Positions 30,136-41,148 of a stretch of 64,000 nucleotides of DNA are shown in pieces. The stretch covers positions 39,649 to 103,648 of the forward strand of contig CAXIWS010000778.1 in NCBI GenBank assembly GCA_964036195.1, written 5' to 3'. Position numbers and translations under genes: made by a program. How positions within the stretch are numbered: position 1 is the stretch's first letter; every line of letters starts with the position of its first letter. Source of the stretch: Sphaerolaimus hirsutus (lineage: Eukaryota; Nematoda; Chromadorea; Monhysterida; Sphaerolaimidae). Under the pieces are notes generated by a model, which did no database searches, had not been told where the DNA came from, and worked only from the letters and a program-made list of their open reading frames with translations.

Positions 30136-31783
30136 TGTACCTTCTTAAGTGCCAGTGGTGACAAAATGTAAGATGGCAAAAATAATGTAAAATTTATGAG
30201 TGAAAATAAATGTGGCAGGCAATCAGACAAAACAGGAACTTTAGGTACAGTTTTAGATATGGCCCATATAAAATTTATGTTTTCCTTTGTTTTTGATTTT
30301 TGGAAGTTGATAAAACTGTTTTGAGTAATATTATTCTATATTTATGTAATGAGTGTATTTGTAAGAAAAACTATTGACAGTTACTTTTGTTTACAAGTTT
30401 TAAGAGTATATTTACAATGTTTTCACATATAAAAATAGTACAATGGAAAAGTGTACAAACTTAGCATAAATACACTACTTAGCATCTAATGTGTGAACCA
30501 CACAAATCACTATTGTGGTTCACACTTATAATTTGCTAAATTTATAATCTAAGACAGAATCATAACCTCTATGCTATGATTCAAAGTTAGATATAGACTG
30601 GTTCAATGATAGAAATGACAGGGGCAAAAGCCCAAAAAGAATAACACAAATGTAGAGTACATACAAGGGGCAATAGCAATGGTAGCAATATAATGATAGA
30701 ATAAACACAAGAAAATAGGCAGCAACACAATATCATAGAGTAGACATAAGTAAATAGGCAGCAATCATAAAGTAGACAATTGAAGGAAGATTTCTTTAAA
30801 ATGCTTTAGACTGACTTTGAAGGTGAATTCTCAGCTATTTATACTGCTGAGAAATTGCCCATGATGGTGCAATATTGTGCAATTAGTGACTTGAACATGA
30901 TGGTGCAATGTAGTGCAGTCACTAATTGACCCAGTTTACCTGCATGCTTTGCATGTGCACTGTGCAATCTGTGACTTTAATTGTAATTTATGGCTTTGTT
31001 AGAACTTTCTGTCAGTTCAAGTTTGTAGGTCACCTGCATGCTTTACATGTGCATTGTTAACTTTGCATGCATTCCATAGAGCATACATTGCATTGGATGA
31101 ATCACCTTTGTTGTTCTGATGAAATGCTAATTACTGAACTTTTGTTGTGTGTGAAAATGTGTGTGTGTGTGTGTGAAAACCAGTTCAAACCAGTTCAGTC
31201 CAGTTTTTGTTGTTATGACATCATCTGTGTTATATTTATGACATCACTTTAAATGCTGGACTGTCAGAGGTAACAGCTGTATATTGTAAAAAGTTTACTA
31301 AGTATTTACTTTAGTTTTTACAAGTATTTTTGCTAGGTAAATCAAAATAGTAGTTACTGTAAGTGGATTGTTATGTGTAAGTGAAAATAAGTCTAATGCT
31401 TAAATTAGTTATGTTGATAGTCTTGAAAAGTTTGGAAGTAAATGTATACTTTATGTAATAAACCAGTGCCAGTGATAAATGTTTAATTGTTCAATCCCTA
31501 TGGATCAGACAGCTTAATTAAAAAGTTGTGCCAAGCTACTGCACCATGACTACCCATAAATGTAGTGGCTTGGTCTCACTGCTTGAAGCAATCTGCCATT
31601 CCAGGACTGATAATTTTAAAGTTTTATTATTATTATTTTTTAGAATAATATTTATTTATCTGCTATGCAGATAAGATGGGAAATTTGGCATTTATCTGGT
31701 AAATTACATAGCATAATTTTTCAAATAAAAATTGTTGGCATCTATTTTGAAACATTTTTGAATACCTGTACTTAGAAATTACA
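30136..31783 (-). repeat. 5' LTR of the gag-only element
   Basis: It is 1648 bp and pairs with 25060-26746. Its outer end is adjacent to the CATA target duplication. Confidence 0.85.
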
Positions 31784-31789
31784 CATACA

Positions 31790-32260
31790 TGACGAATTAT
31801 TTACCAAAAGCAGTATCCGCATCGCTTTGGTGATGACACAAATTTTGAGCTTTTGACAAACTTTTTCATGAAAATTGAACATATTGATGTGTTTGGCAGC
31901 TCGATCTTGATCAGCCCCATTCACTGGCTGCACAACCAACACAAATTTTCATAGATTACATGATCATGCACATTCAATTACATTGTTATTGTTGTCAGTA
32001 TTTGTTCTAGGCATGGTTGGCAAAATCTCAGAAAAAACAATAAAATACAAATAAAATGGAAAATTTAAGAATAAAATAAAATAAAAATGGAAAATTTCAA
32101 AATAAAAATACACTTTGTATACAAATTCGAATTTTTGTGAAATTGTATAAAAATTCGAAGTTCTGTACAATTTTTGTAAAATTGTAAAAAATTTATATTT
32201 GTTATAAATTTTTGTAAAATTGTGTACAAAATTAACCTACAAGTGAAAACGTTGTCTGTT
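31790..32260. repeat. Dispersed repeat q, copy 1
   Basis: It shares ATGACAAATTAT-like and TTTTGAGCTTTTGACAAAC blocks, and GATCAGCCCCATTCACTGGC, with 59010-59640. Both copies then change into low-complexity AAAATAAAAT and AATTCGAA/ATTTTGTAAAATTG runs starting at TTGGCAAAATCTCAG. Identity unknown. Confidence 0.6.
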
Positions 32261-32470
32261 GTCTATCAACTTTCTACTTGTCCACTTGTTGTATTAGCAG
32301 CTGGTTGTTGTTTTCATGACATGTATTTACTTCTGATGATGGGTGGGAGCGTTCTCTAGATATTTTATTTTCAATATTCTATTTTAAAACAATTATACTC
32401 ATATAAGAATGCAAATAACAATCTTCTGGCAGTATTCGCATCATAATCTTTTCTGAAACGATCTGGTATA

Positions 32471-33869
32471 TAACGATGGCAAAAAAAGATTCGAAAATTC
32501 GAAAACATTTTCGAATTTTCGAATTTTTTCGGAATTTTCGAATTTTTATTTCACCCCTGGAAAAAACACTTAAAAATCGATTTATTTTTCAAAAAATTCA
32601 AAAATTCGAAAATTCAAAAATTCGAAAATTATTTTCGAATTTTTTAAGGAATTCAAGGCCACAACAGTGTATAGAGAACGTGAACGACAAAAGCTGAGCT
32701 TTGTGATCTGGGAAATGCATAACATACGTCAAAAACAATTGACTGTGTTATGTTAGAACAGGGTTTATACCATTTACGTACTTAAATAAGTTCTCTAGAG
32801 TCTTATACATGGTGCTTTTTGTTGGCAAAAAATAAACCCCCCTCAAAATTTCCACTCTGAGAAGAAAAAAAACCCTGGGCGTAATTTGAGGAAATAAGGT
32901 AGCAGATGACTGTATGGTAGCATTTTTTGTGGAGGGGGCGGGCTGTAGCCACAGAGCACGTGGTTATAACTTGGGAACCGCTCAGCGAAAATTGCTCAAA
33001 TTTGAAAATGATATGGTTTGTGGTCAGGGCTAAAAGGTAAATCAGAGGCCACTCAATACGACTGCCCTTACTAGGGATAGCGTGTTTGAAAAAATGTATT
33101 TTTTTCTCGATATTTGGGTGTCACCTGATTTGACCTCAGAAATGAACTGAAATGAACTCTCCACAACTGTGTGATTTTTTTAAAAGACAAATAGCAATAA
33201 TCAGTTGAGAAATAAATGGCTGAGTTGTTGAGGTGCAGATTTTGCATGTTTCTGGCAATGCGCAAAAAGTTTGAAAAATTTACTTCTTTCAGATCAATCT
33301 CAGGTCTGGGTATGGAGTATAGAGTCGCTTCCAATTTACCTGTTATCCCTGCCCGGAAACCATATCATATTAAAATCTGAGCAATTTTGCCAAGCAGTCC
33401 AAGTAATAACCACATGCTCCATGGCTACCCCCCCCCCCCCCTAAAATGTTACCTCCAGTGAAGTAGTTGTTGAAGATTTGTACAATTTTCATATTTTTAG
33501 TTGTGTTCCTTTTCCCCGTGTTGAATCAATGTGTACATGAAATGAAGAGGTGGCAAACTGGTCCACATAAGTTCCACCATTTGTGATGCCAAATTACTGT
33601 GAAAATAAGGTTAAAAACGTGAAAACTGTCTTAATTCTGTGTTAAAGGGTTCAAATTTAATACTTTTAAAAAAAAATTCGAAAACTAACCAAAAAAATTC
33701 GAAAACTGCCCAAAAAGATTCGAAAATTGCTCAAAAAGATTCGAAAATTCGAAAATTAAATTCAAAATTCGAAAATTAATTTGGGGAAAAATTCTAAAAT
33801 TCGAAAATTCAATTTAGAAAAAACACTTAAAAATTTAAATACTTTTTTCCGGAGGGTTTGCCATCGTTA
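32471..33869. mobile_element. hAT-like element with TTCGAAAA arrays (family c)
   Basis: The ends TAACGATGGCAAA and TTTGCCATCGTTA are flanked by an exact 8-bp duplication CTGGTATA (32463-32470 and 33870-33877). Both subterminal regions (about 32486-32645 and 33670-33835) are arrays of ATTCGAAAA motifs. The middle carries a TACCGTATTT-type remnant near 32770-32902 and a palindrome at 32948-33427. No transposase is encoded. Confidence 0.8.
32948..33427. mobile_element. Palindromic MITE nested in the TTCGAAAA element
   Basis: The left arm TAGCCACAGAGCACGTGG and the right arm CCACATGCTCCATGGCTA are inverted. Inside them GCTCAAATTTGAAAATGATATGG and its complement continue the pairing. It is non-coding. 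Confidence 0.55.
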
Positions 33870-33875
33870 CTGGTA

Positions 33876-33990
33876 TACCGTAAATATATCCTTGAATAAG
33901 ACCTCCCTCGAATAACTCATCCCCCTGTAATAGTTCCCGCTCCAAAACTCTGCCGAAAAAATATCTCCCCTTATTCAAGGATATACGGTA
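33876..33990. mobile_element. 115-bp TACCGTA MITE, TATCCTTGAATAAG type
   Basis: The ends TACCGTAAATATATCC and GGATATACGGTA are inverted, with CTTGAATAAG and its complement just inside. It abuts the target duplication of the TTCGAAAA element. Confidence 0.65.
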
Positions 33991-34059
33991 ATAAAAACAA
34001 CAACAAATTTCACGGCAAATTATTGAGAAATTTTTAATTATCGCGCATCATTCATTTTG

Positions 34060-34490
34060 CAGCCTTGCATGCAAGATCGGCTATTTACACAGGCCCCGGC
34101 CGGGAACCGGTCCCCGGCAAATAATTAAAATTGTCAAAAGTCAGTAATTGGTGTGTATGGGTTGATTGCATGTAAATTAGGTTAATAACACCAAATTTGC
34201 ATGCACAAAATTTCTGCAACACGGTTACACACCACACACCCATGCACATTTTTTTGGGGTGTGTGTAAATTTATTTCGATTTGGCTCAAATTTGACATGC
34301 GTGTACTGCTGGGGTAGATATTTATCATTGAAGCATTTGGGGGTACCCCCTTGTAGAACCCTGCCATCAGGGGGTACCACACTCCAGTTTTCACTCTACC
34401 TTTTTCAACATTTTCAGGTGTACCAAGTTTGCAATTTGGGCTTGATGATTTATTAGAAGGGCCTTCCCGCCACAAGAGATCACATTCAAA
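34060..34490. repeat. Truncated CCGGTCCCCGGC-type foldback (family i)
   Basis: GGGAACCGGTCCCCGGC is followed by AATTGGTGTGTATGGGTTG and AACACCAAATTTGCATGCA, the inner arm also seen at 42640-43165 and 53340-54112. The second arm is not present. Confidence 0.5.
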
Positions 34491-34507
34491 ATATTGGGTT
34501 AGTGTAG

Positions 34508-34727
34508 ATTGAACCAATGTGGACACACAAGCCAGTTTTCAACCGAAATTTTGAAAACTCTTAAATCAGCACTGAACGCATTTGAGTTTTCTAGAATGAA
34601 GTACCCATCATCTACAGTTGACGGACTGTAAAAAAGGATACATTCTAGATAACTCAAAAGCGTTAAATGCTGATTTACGAGTTTCAAATTTTCGGTTGAA
34701 AACTAGCTAGCTTGTTTGGCCACAATG
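34508..34727. mobile_element. 220-bp hairpin MITE
   Basis: CAGTTTTCAACCGAAATTTTGAAAACTC and CTTAAATCAGC at the left pair with an inverted copy at about 34650-34715. It is non-coding. Confidence 0.55.
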
Positions 34728-35438
34728 GCCCTACACACACTAGTTTTCGCCGTGACGGGTGTGAAAACTGAAATGGCGACATGGCCAACGATGGAAAAAA
34801 CACAGAAATTGAACACAGAAACTCATTGAGTTTCTGTGTTTTTGTTTTACACAGAAACACGGAAACTCACAAATTCTGAAAAACTCAAAACTCAAATGAG
34901 TTTTTTTTTGGAGAACACAGAAACACACAAACACGGAAACACAGAAAAGTTTTTTGAGTTTTTGAGTTTTTTTCAGCGAAGTGGTTGAACACAATTTCAG
35001 AACGCACATGAATTCAGTTAAACTAAACAAGATAAGATAGGTATGCATGTATAGCTTGTAAATATGTACATAATGTATTCAAATTTTATGATGGAACAAA
35101 AAAAAATTTAACGATGGCATGCAAATCTCCTGGTGGACATGTTTAAATATAGTTGTAGTTCAAATCAATTCTGTAGTCTTCCATACAGTGCACATCCATT
35201 GAAGAATTTTGGAGTACTGCTTAAATTGTCCTTTGTGAGCATTTTGTTGATGCTGGTGTTGCGATGTGGGTGGATGTCCTCATTGAGGACATTTTTATGG
35301 ACTTTTTGACACTAACTTTCATTAATTTAAATTCCAATTTAAATGAGATAAAATCATTCAACCGTGTTCATTAATTCGCATTTGAAAAAATTTCAGTTTT
35401 CACACGAAGTCACGGTGAAAAGTAGTGTGTGTAGGCAC
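34728..35438. mobile_element. CCTACACACACTAG element (family m) enclosing a truncated hAT-like copy
   Basis: The arms CCTACACACACTAGTTTTC and a block ending AGTAGTGTGTGTAGG are inverted. Inside, from 34786, CAACGATGGAAAAAACACAG begins a copy of the hAT-like element found complete at 38837-39986. Matching sequence runs to about 35290 and then stops, so the inner copy has lost its right end. Confidence 0.55.
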
Positions 35439-35578
35439 ATTATGTTTCTGCTTTTCGTTTTCCGGCAGATGGAATTTTTTTAACCTATTGTTTTCCCATT
35501 TCCATCAGTATTTGTTTTACCTTTGATGATCTGTTTTCCGCCAAGTGAAATTTTTGTACCTTTCCGTTTTCCGTAACC

Positions 35579-35826
35579 AGCGCCCACGCTTTAAGGGTGG
35601 AAACCGTAATGTGAATAATTATGGAAATCGATACGGACATCAACCACAATATCGACATGGAAATCGACCTCAATATCGACACGGATATAAACCTAAATAT
35701 TATCGACACGTACATGCACATGAACATGTAGCACATGGACACGGGCATGTACATCGATATAGACATGTTCACGCACATCAACATCCATATAATTATGGAC
35801 ACCCTTCACCTTATCATCCACCGTGA
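35579..35826 (+). CDS. Terminal exon of a His/Tyr-rich protein
   Basis: An acceptor-like tract (TTTCCGTTTTCCGTAACCAG) is followed by about 82 codons ending TGA at 35824-35826. The peptide starts RPRFKGGNRNVNNYGNRYG, then has repeating QYRHGNRPQYRHGY and RHVHAHEHVAHGHGHVHRY segments, and ends NYGHPSPYHPP. Third-codon changes preserve the His/Tyr/Arg pattern, which suggests real coding rather than a simple DNA repeat. Such proteins are usually secreted and may bind metal or form matrix, but no family is recognised. Upstream exons were not found. The acceptor's pyrimidine tract appears to come from a hAT-like TTTCCG array fragment (35445-35578). Confidence 0.55.
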
Positions 35827-35920
35827 TTTTTTTCCCTAATTAATCAGCTGAGTTTTGTGTGTTAACATTTTCGGTACCCCTTTGGTAAGTTTTTGGGACT
35901 GTGGCTACCACTTATATTTA

Positions 35921-36375
35921 TACCGGATTTCCTCGAAATACCCCCGGGGGGTTTATTTTTTCAGAGTGAGAATTTTGAGGGGGGGTTAAACGAGGGGGGG
36001 GGGGGGTATTTCGAGGGGGGGGGTTATTATTTCGCCAGAAATTTTTTGAAAACCAAGTACTAAATTGTCGTCTGAAACGTACGCAGACGTCGAAAATGCA
36101 ACAAAAATCGCCATTTATAAGACTCTAAATACTTGTACAAGTGTGTAGACGTATAATCACTGTTCCCACATAACAGAGTCATCGTTTTTAACGTGTGTTT
36201 TACATTACCCAGATGACAAACCGCAGCCTTTGTCATATACGTTCTCTATAAACTAAATTTGGGGGGGGGGTATTTCGAGGGGGGGGTTTATAAGTTCATA
36301 GTGTCCATTTTGAGGGGGGGTATTTCGAGGGGGGGGTATTTCGAGGGGGGGGGGGTATTTCGAGGAAATACGGTA
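35921..36375. mobile_element. TACCGGATTT/TACCGTATTT-type MITE, complete
   Basis: The ends TACCGGATTTCCTCG and CGAGGAAATACGGTA are inverted, with G-runs separated by TATTTCGAGG. The interior has the ATACGTTCTCT block of this group. Confidence 0.7.
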
Positions 36376-36520
36376 AGTGTAATATTTATATACATTTACC
36401 TAGGTACATGTAAATACCAGTTTTTTTGCAAAATTACAGTAATTTTTTCCAGGATGTCAATAAAAATGTGATGATTTTTAGGCATTTTTTTAATCGTTTG
36501 TTTGGACATGTAATTCTAGT

Positions 36521-37857
36521 TACCGTATTACCTCGAAATACCCCCAGGGGGTTTATTATTTCGCCAGCAAAATTTGAGGGGGGGATAATTCGAGGGGGGG
36601 GGTTTATTCGAGGGGGGGGTCTATTATTTCGCCAGAAATTTTCGGAAATTCCCCATACGCAGACGTAGAAAAATCGAACAATCACATAGATTTATATGTG
36701 TTTATAGTAGTGATGGAAAAGCGCCAGAAAAAATGGCGCCAGGCGCCAAGGGCGCCATGGCGCCATTCGGAAAGTGGGCGCCAAGCGCCAAGGGCGCCAC
36801 AGAAAAAGGGCGCCAGGCGCCAAGGGCGCCATGGCGCCATTCAGAAAGTGGGCGCCAGGCGCCAGTGGCGCCACGGAAAGAGGGCGCCAAGCGCCAAGGG
36901 CGCCATGGCGCCATTTGGAAAATAGGGCGCCAGGCGCCAAGGGCGCCAGGATAAAAAAGTGCCTACAACACCATGCGTGTGCTAAAAATGTTTCTACAGC
37001 ACCACTGTACGCGAATTCACTTCTTAATTCGCGTTCTCCAGGATGTAATGAACAAAAACAAGGCTAGCAATTTTTTTTGAATAAAATCCACATGACGAAT
37101 TCAAACGCAATGGAAATTGTCATTTGACAACAATCCATTCATTACAAATAGACCTTTCCAAACAATGTTTCCTAATCGCAACGATTTAAATCCGTTTATT
37201 TATGATTTTGCAAGTGAACGATCCATCATTCTTGTCTTCTGATCCGTCAGACAGATCTGATGAACCGTTGGACGAAAGATTTCCACCCACTCACACCACT
37301 CCGTCCATTTTTCTGGCGAATTCAGATCATCCACAGATGCGTTTTTCATTTTTTTCCGTTTACACAGCACTCACCGTGAAACCCTGCTGGCGCCTTTTTG
37401 GCGCCCTTCTAAACCAGGGCGCCAGGCGCCAAGGGCGCCACGGAAAAAGGGCGCCAAGCGCCAAGGGCGCCATGGCGCCTTTCAGAATGTGGGCGCCAGG
37501 CGCCAAGGGCGCCACAGAAATAGGGCGCCAAGCGCCAATGGCGCCATGGCGCGGCGCCCTTTGGCGCCCTCAAATGGCGCCAGCGCCATGGCGCCATTCC
37601 ATCACTAGTTTATAGGCATATATTACTGTATATACACAAAAAGCCTTCCCTAACGTCACTTAATCATCAGTGTTAACGTGTGTTCTGCATAGTACAGATC
37701 ACAAACTGCGGTATTTGTCATGTACGTTCACGTTACACTCAATTTTAGGGGGGGTATTTCGAGGGGGGGTTTATTATTTCCTCAGCCGAAATTTAGGGGG
37801 GGTATTTCGAGGGGGGGGTTAATTCAAGGGGGGGGGATAATTCGAGGTAATACGGTA
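36521..37857. mobile_element. TACCGTATT-type MITE (family g) split by a hAT-like element
   Basis: The ends TACCGTATTACCTCG and CGAGGTAATACGGTA are inverted. Without the insertion at 36708-37607 and its duplicated GTTTATAG, the length is about 429 bp, like the intact copies at 2166-2608 and 43671-44094. Confidence 0.8.
36708..37607. mobile_element. GCGCC-type hAT-like element, complete 900-bp copy
   Basis: TAGTGATGGAAAAGCGCC to GGCGCCATTCCATCACTA, with exact 8-bp duplication GTTTATAG (36700-36707 and 37608-37615). GGCGCC arrays occupy about 240 bases at the left and 225 at the right. The centre (about 36960-37400) is unique and AT-richer, with one open stretch near 37202-37345 (VNDPSFLSSDPSDRSDEPLD) also traceable in the other copies. 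It is the reference copy for this family in the window. Confidence 0.9.
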
Positions 37858-38096
37858 TACTGAAAATTTGTATTCATGGTTTTAACTCGTTAGAATTTTG
37901 ATGCCTGAAAGTATATCAACCTGTATTAATAATGAATACCCATAATCAGTGTTAATTCATGTGAAAAATGATCCATGTGAAAAATCTGTAATATGCCGTT
38001 ATGCAAACTTTGCTAGTAATGTGAATAAAGCACATTTTTGAACTGGTGATTTTGAACTGGTGAACCACAGTTTTTTAGTTTTTGATTGGTGTGGAC
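37858..38096. other. Short unassigned AT-rich interval
   Basis: It contains GTGAATAAAGCAC, a possible plus-strand polyadenylation signal about 2.2 kb after the His-rich exon. No exon was seen. Confidence 0.25.
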
Positions 38097-38309
38097 TAGT
38101 GATGGAAAAGTGCCAGGAACAATGGCGCCAAGCGCCAATGGCGCCATGGCACCATCTGAAAAAATGGTGCCGGGCGCCAAAGGGCGCCAGAAACAGTGGG
38201 GCCAGGCGCAAAAAGGGCGCCAACGATGAAATGCACTGTTTCAGCGAATATATCATCACGGAAGCGGTTATAGAACAGGAATGTGCTATACCATTTTTCT
38301 GATGGTGAC

Positions 38310-38557
38310 TAGCATTGAAAAAATCTCTGCGAGATTTATATTTAAAAAATCTCAGAAAATCTCAGAAAATATAAGATTTTCTGAGATTTATATTTTTTCC
38401 ACGATTTTCCAGAGAGATTAAATTATCTCTCATATTCTTATATTTATATTTTTTCCAGGTTTTTTGAGAGAGATTTAATTATATTTTATTCTTGAGAGAT
38501 TTTCTGAGATTATATTTAAATATATTTTCCAAAAATTGACGATTTTTTTCAATGCTA
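38310..38557. mobile_element. 248-bp hAT-like element with TCTCAGA/AAATATAA arrays (family e)
   Basis: The ends TAGCATTGAAAAAATC and GATTTTTTTCAATGCTA are flanked by exact 8-bp duplication ATGGTGAC (38302-38309 and 38558-38565). The interior is a patchwork of GAGATTT, TCTCAGAAAA and TTATATTT. A decayed relative lies at 48455-48590. Confidence 0.85.
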
Positions 38558-38836
38558 ATGGTGACTGAAGCCACAAAACTCATCTTATCATGAATATTAT
38601 ATGCCAGATTTCCTTGAAATATGCCCAGGGGTTTTATTTTTTGAGAGCAAATTTTGAGGGGTTTATATATCCCCAAGTCTAAGCGAGCTGAAAAAATTAT
38701 AAACCCCTGGGAGTATTCCATAGAAATGCAGTGCATTGTAAATAGGTAATCGATGATGTCAGAGCTTGGAAAAAATTATTGACGTTTTTTCTAATAGTGA
38801 GTCATATATGAAGATTTGCAGTTTATGTGGTATAAA

Positions 38837-39986
38837 CAACGATGGGTAAGTTCTCCAAAAAAAAACACTTTCTGTGTTTTGAGTTTTTCAAAAATGAATA
38901 CCTGTGTTTTGAGTTTTTTTCTCAAAAAAAACTTGAGTAACTCTGTCTTTTTTTCTGTGTTTTTTTGTAAAAACTCGAGTTTTTTGAGTTTTTTTTCTAA
39001 AAAACTCGAGTTTTTTTCCAAAATATTTGAGTTTTCCCCCCAAAAATTCTGATTTACAGCATTTCGATCTGGAAACAGTGGTTTTCTTATAAAATATTGG
39101 TTTTGCACATGTTTTAACCCAACATAACATTTGTGTATTCATTCAAGTGTCAAAAAAGTCCATAAAAATGCCCACAATGAGGACATCAACATCACAACAC
39201 CAGCAACAAAATGCTCAGAAACTACAATTTACGCAGTACTCCAAAATCCTTCAATGGATGTGCACTGTATGGAAGACTACAGAATTGATTTGAACTACAA
39301 CTACCATATTACCTCGAAATACCCCCACGGGGGTTGATTATTTTGTCAGAAAGTTTTGTAAGGATCATAGAAAATAGTAGGCATTTACATACCCAAAACA
39401 GGTTATAAATGCGTACAAACAGGATATATTTGAAATAAACATGTAGATAGCTACACAACCTAGTACAGTCTATGTGTAGCTGCGATGCAAATTAGCAGTA
39501 ATAAATACACCATGTACATTGGATACATGATGTACATCATCCCGGAGAGGGGTATTTCGAGGGGGGCTTATTTTTCCACCAGTCCATTTTGAGGGGGGTT
39601 AATTTGAGGTAATAAGGTATCCTTAAATGTTGAAACTTAAATTATCAAATCCACCATGAGATGTGCGAGCCATCTTTAATTTCTTTTTTTGTACCATTAT
39701 AAAATATGAATAAATTATGTACATATTTACATACACTACATGCATATCTTTTCTTGTTTAGTTTAACTGAATTAATGTGCATTCAACCGCTTCGCTGAAA
39801 AAAAAAAAAAAAACTCAAAAAACTTTTCTGTGTTTCCGTGTTTCTGTGTTTCTGTGTTCTCCAAAAAAAAACTCATTTGAGTTTTGAGTTTTTCAAAATT
39901 TATGAGTTTCCGTGTTTCTGTGTAAAACAAAAACACAGAAACTCAATGAGTTTCTGTGTTCAATTTCTGTGTTTTTTCCATCGTTG
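38837..39986. mobile_element. hAT-like element with CTGTGTTTTTGAGTTT arrays (family d), complete copy
   Basis: It begins CAACGATGGGTAAG and ends TTTTTTCCATCGTTG, flanked by exact 8-bp duplication GGTATAAA (38829-38836 and 39987-39994). Both flanking thirds are arrays of AACACAGAAAC/GTTTCTGTG and AAACTC/GAGTTT motifs. A TACCATATT-type MITE (39303-39619) is nested inside. A truncated, inverted copy begins at 34786. No transposase. Confidence 0.85.
39303..39619. mobile_element. TACCATATT-type MITE nested in the family d element
   Basis: The ends TACCATATTACCTCG and TTGAGGTAATAAGGTA are inverted. The internal copy has fewer G-runs than family g and carries a TGTACATGATGTACATC palindrome. Confidence 0.65.
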
Positions 39987-40576
39987 GGTATAAAACCATC
40001 AACATGACGTCAAACTTACAATGCTAGAGAAAATTAGAAACATGTATGTGTTAAATACCACCAAAATGATATCATTTGGCAGATAGGCAGTTGAATATGA
40101 AAAAATGTAACCGTTCATCACTGCATCGTGGCGCCATTTCCGGCGCCATCGAAAACAATGGCGCCGGGCGCCAAATTGGCGCCAACGAAAATGGCGCCAA
40201 GCGCCAAGGGCGCCATGGCGCCATTCGAAATAATGGCGCCGGGCGCCAGATGGCGCCACAGAAAAAGGCGCCAAGCGCCAACGGTGCCATGGCGCTGGCG
40301 CCCTTTGGCGCCATTAAAGGGCGCCTGCGTCATGGCGCCATTCCATCAGTACATGCAAGTTGTCAGCGAGTTCTTTGCAGTGCTGCGTTTCCCTGTGATT
40401 TTAATGGTGGAACACTTACACTGCCAATCCTATTTTTTTTTTCCATATCATTTCATCATTTTGACAAATTTTGGAAAGCAGTCAAAATTTATTATGTTGT
40501 TTCTGTTGTTCCCTACATCACTAGAACGTTTATACAAAAAATGTATAATGTCAAGTCCATAAGTATACTGGTTACA

Positions 40577-41008
40577 TACCGTATTACCTCGAATTATTCC
40601 CCCCCCCCCCTTGAATTAACCCCCCTCGAATAAACCCCCCCTCAAAATGGGCTGGGGAAAAAATAACCCCCCCCCCCCCCTCGAAATACCCCCCCCCCTT
40701 CGGAATGATGTACATCATGTACATAATAAATACGTCATGTATGCAATGTACATGATGTATATTACTGTTTATTTGTATTGCAGCTACACATGGAGATGTT
40801 TGTGAAGCTTATCTACGTTTTTTTGTCCAAATATATCTTGTTTGGACACATTTATTACCTGTTTTGGGCATGCAAATGCCTACTATTTGCTACGATCCTT
40901 ACGAAAATTTCTGACGAAATAATAAGACCCCCCCTCGAATTAACCCCCCCTCAAATTTTGCTGGCGTAATAATAAACCCCCATGGGGGTATTTCGAGGTA
41001 ATACGGTA
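40577..41008. mobile_element. TACCGTATT-type MITE, complete, inverted interior
   Basis: The ends TACCGTATTACCTCG and CGAGGTAATACGGTA are inverted, with C-runs at the left and right. The interior matches 39303-39619 in reverse orientation, including the TACATCATGTACAT palindrome. Confidence 0.75.
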
Positions 41009-41088
41009 CATGTGGTAAATTAGTTATGATTTTATATAAGAATGTCTTTACATCTTTGTGATCACTATAACAGTCACACCATATTTAC

Positions 41089-41148
41089 TTAGCAGGTAGG
41101 CATGACTTCACATTGCTCTGCTGCCCCATTGCAGATCCCGCCATAGGT
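41089..41148 (-). CDS. Short Cys-rich terminal exon (minus)
   Basis: After a strong acceptor (TTTATTTATTTTCAG on the minus strand) the exon encodes TYGGICNGAAEQCEVMPTC and then TAA (41091-41089). It begins in phase 0, which matches the phase 0 end of the PAN exon at 45635-45776. It could therefore be the end of that gene, adding three more cysteines. The intron would be about 4.5 kb and filled with transposons. Another frame of the same exon is also open, so the assignment rests on cysteine spacing and phase. Alternative: an unrelated pseudo-exon. Confidence 0.45.
   Translation of the reverse strand, partial: TYGGICNGAAEQCEVMPTC

Larger units (their letters stand above)
25060..31783 (-). mobile_element. 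Gag-only LTR retrotransposon with long LTRs (TR-GAG-like)
   Basis: Direct repeats at 25060-26746 and 30136-31783 run TGTACC to AATTACA, so they begin TG and end CA on both strands. They are flanked by a 4-bp duplication CATA (25056-25059 and 31784-31787). The interior, 3.4 kb, contains one ORF on the minus strand, a 696-residue Gag-like protein, and no protease, RT, RNase H or integrase. A purine tract AAGGAGGGG (minus, 26762-26754) precedes the 3' LTR. The LTRs are nearly identical apart from a gap of about 35-40 bases near 25130, so insertion is recent. It must depend on enzymes from another element. Terminal-repeat Gag-only elements are known from plants. Confidence 0.85.
38097..40351. mobile_element. 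GCGCC-type hAT-like element (variant f) carrying two nested hAT-like insertions
   Basis: The left end TAGTGATGGAAAAGTGCC and the right end GGCGCCATTCCATCAGTA (one changed base) are inverted, with GCGCC arrays inside each. Elements at 38310-38557 and 38837-39986 inserted into it. A related, inverted copy at 57428-58297 lacks both and shows the empty sites. No target duplication is visible for f itself, so it is older. Confidence 0.75.

Noticed and set aside
25060..31783. Segmental duplication of a host locus, or a domesticated host Gag gene
   Set aside because: The repeats begin TG and end CA, have a 4-bp target duplication and a polypurine tract beside the inner edge, so they are LTRs.
34740..35048. 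Phe/Cys-rich 102-residue minus-strand ORF
   Set aside because: It runs through GTTTCTGTGTTTTTG arrays of a hAT-like element; by-product of low complexity.
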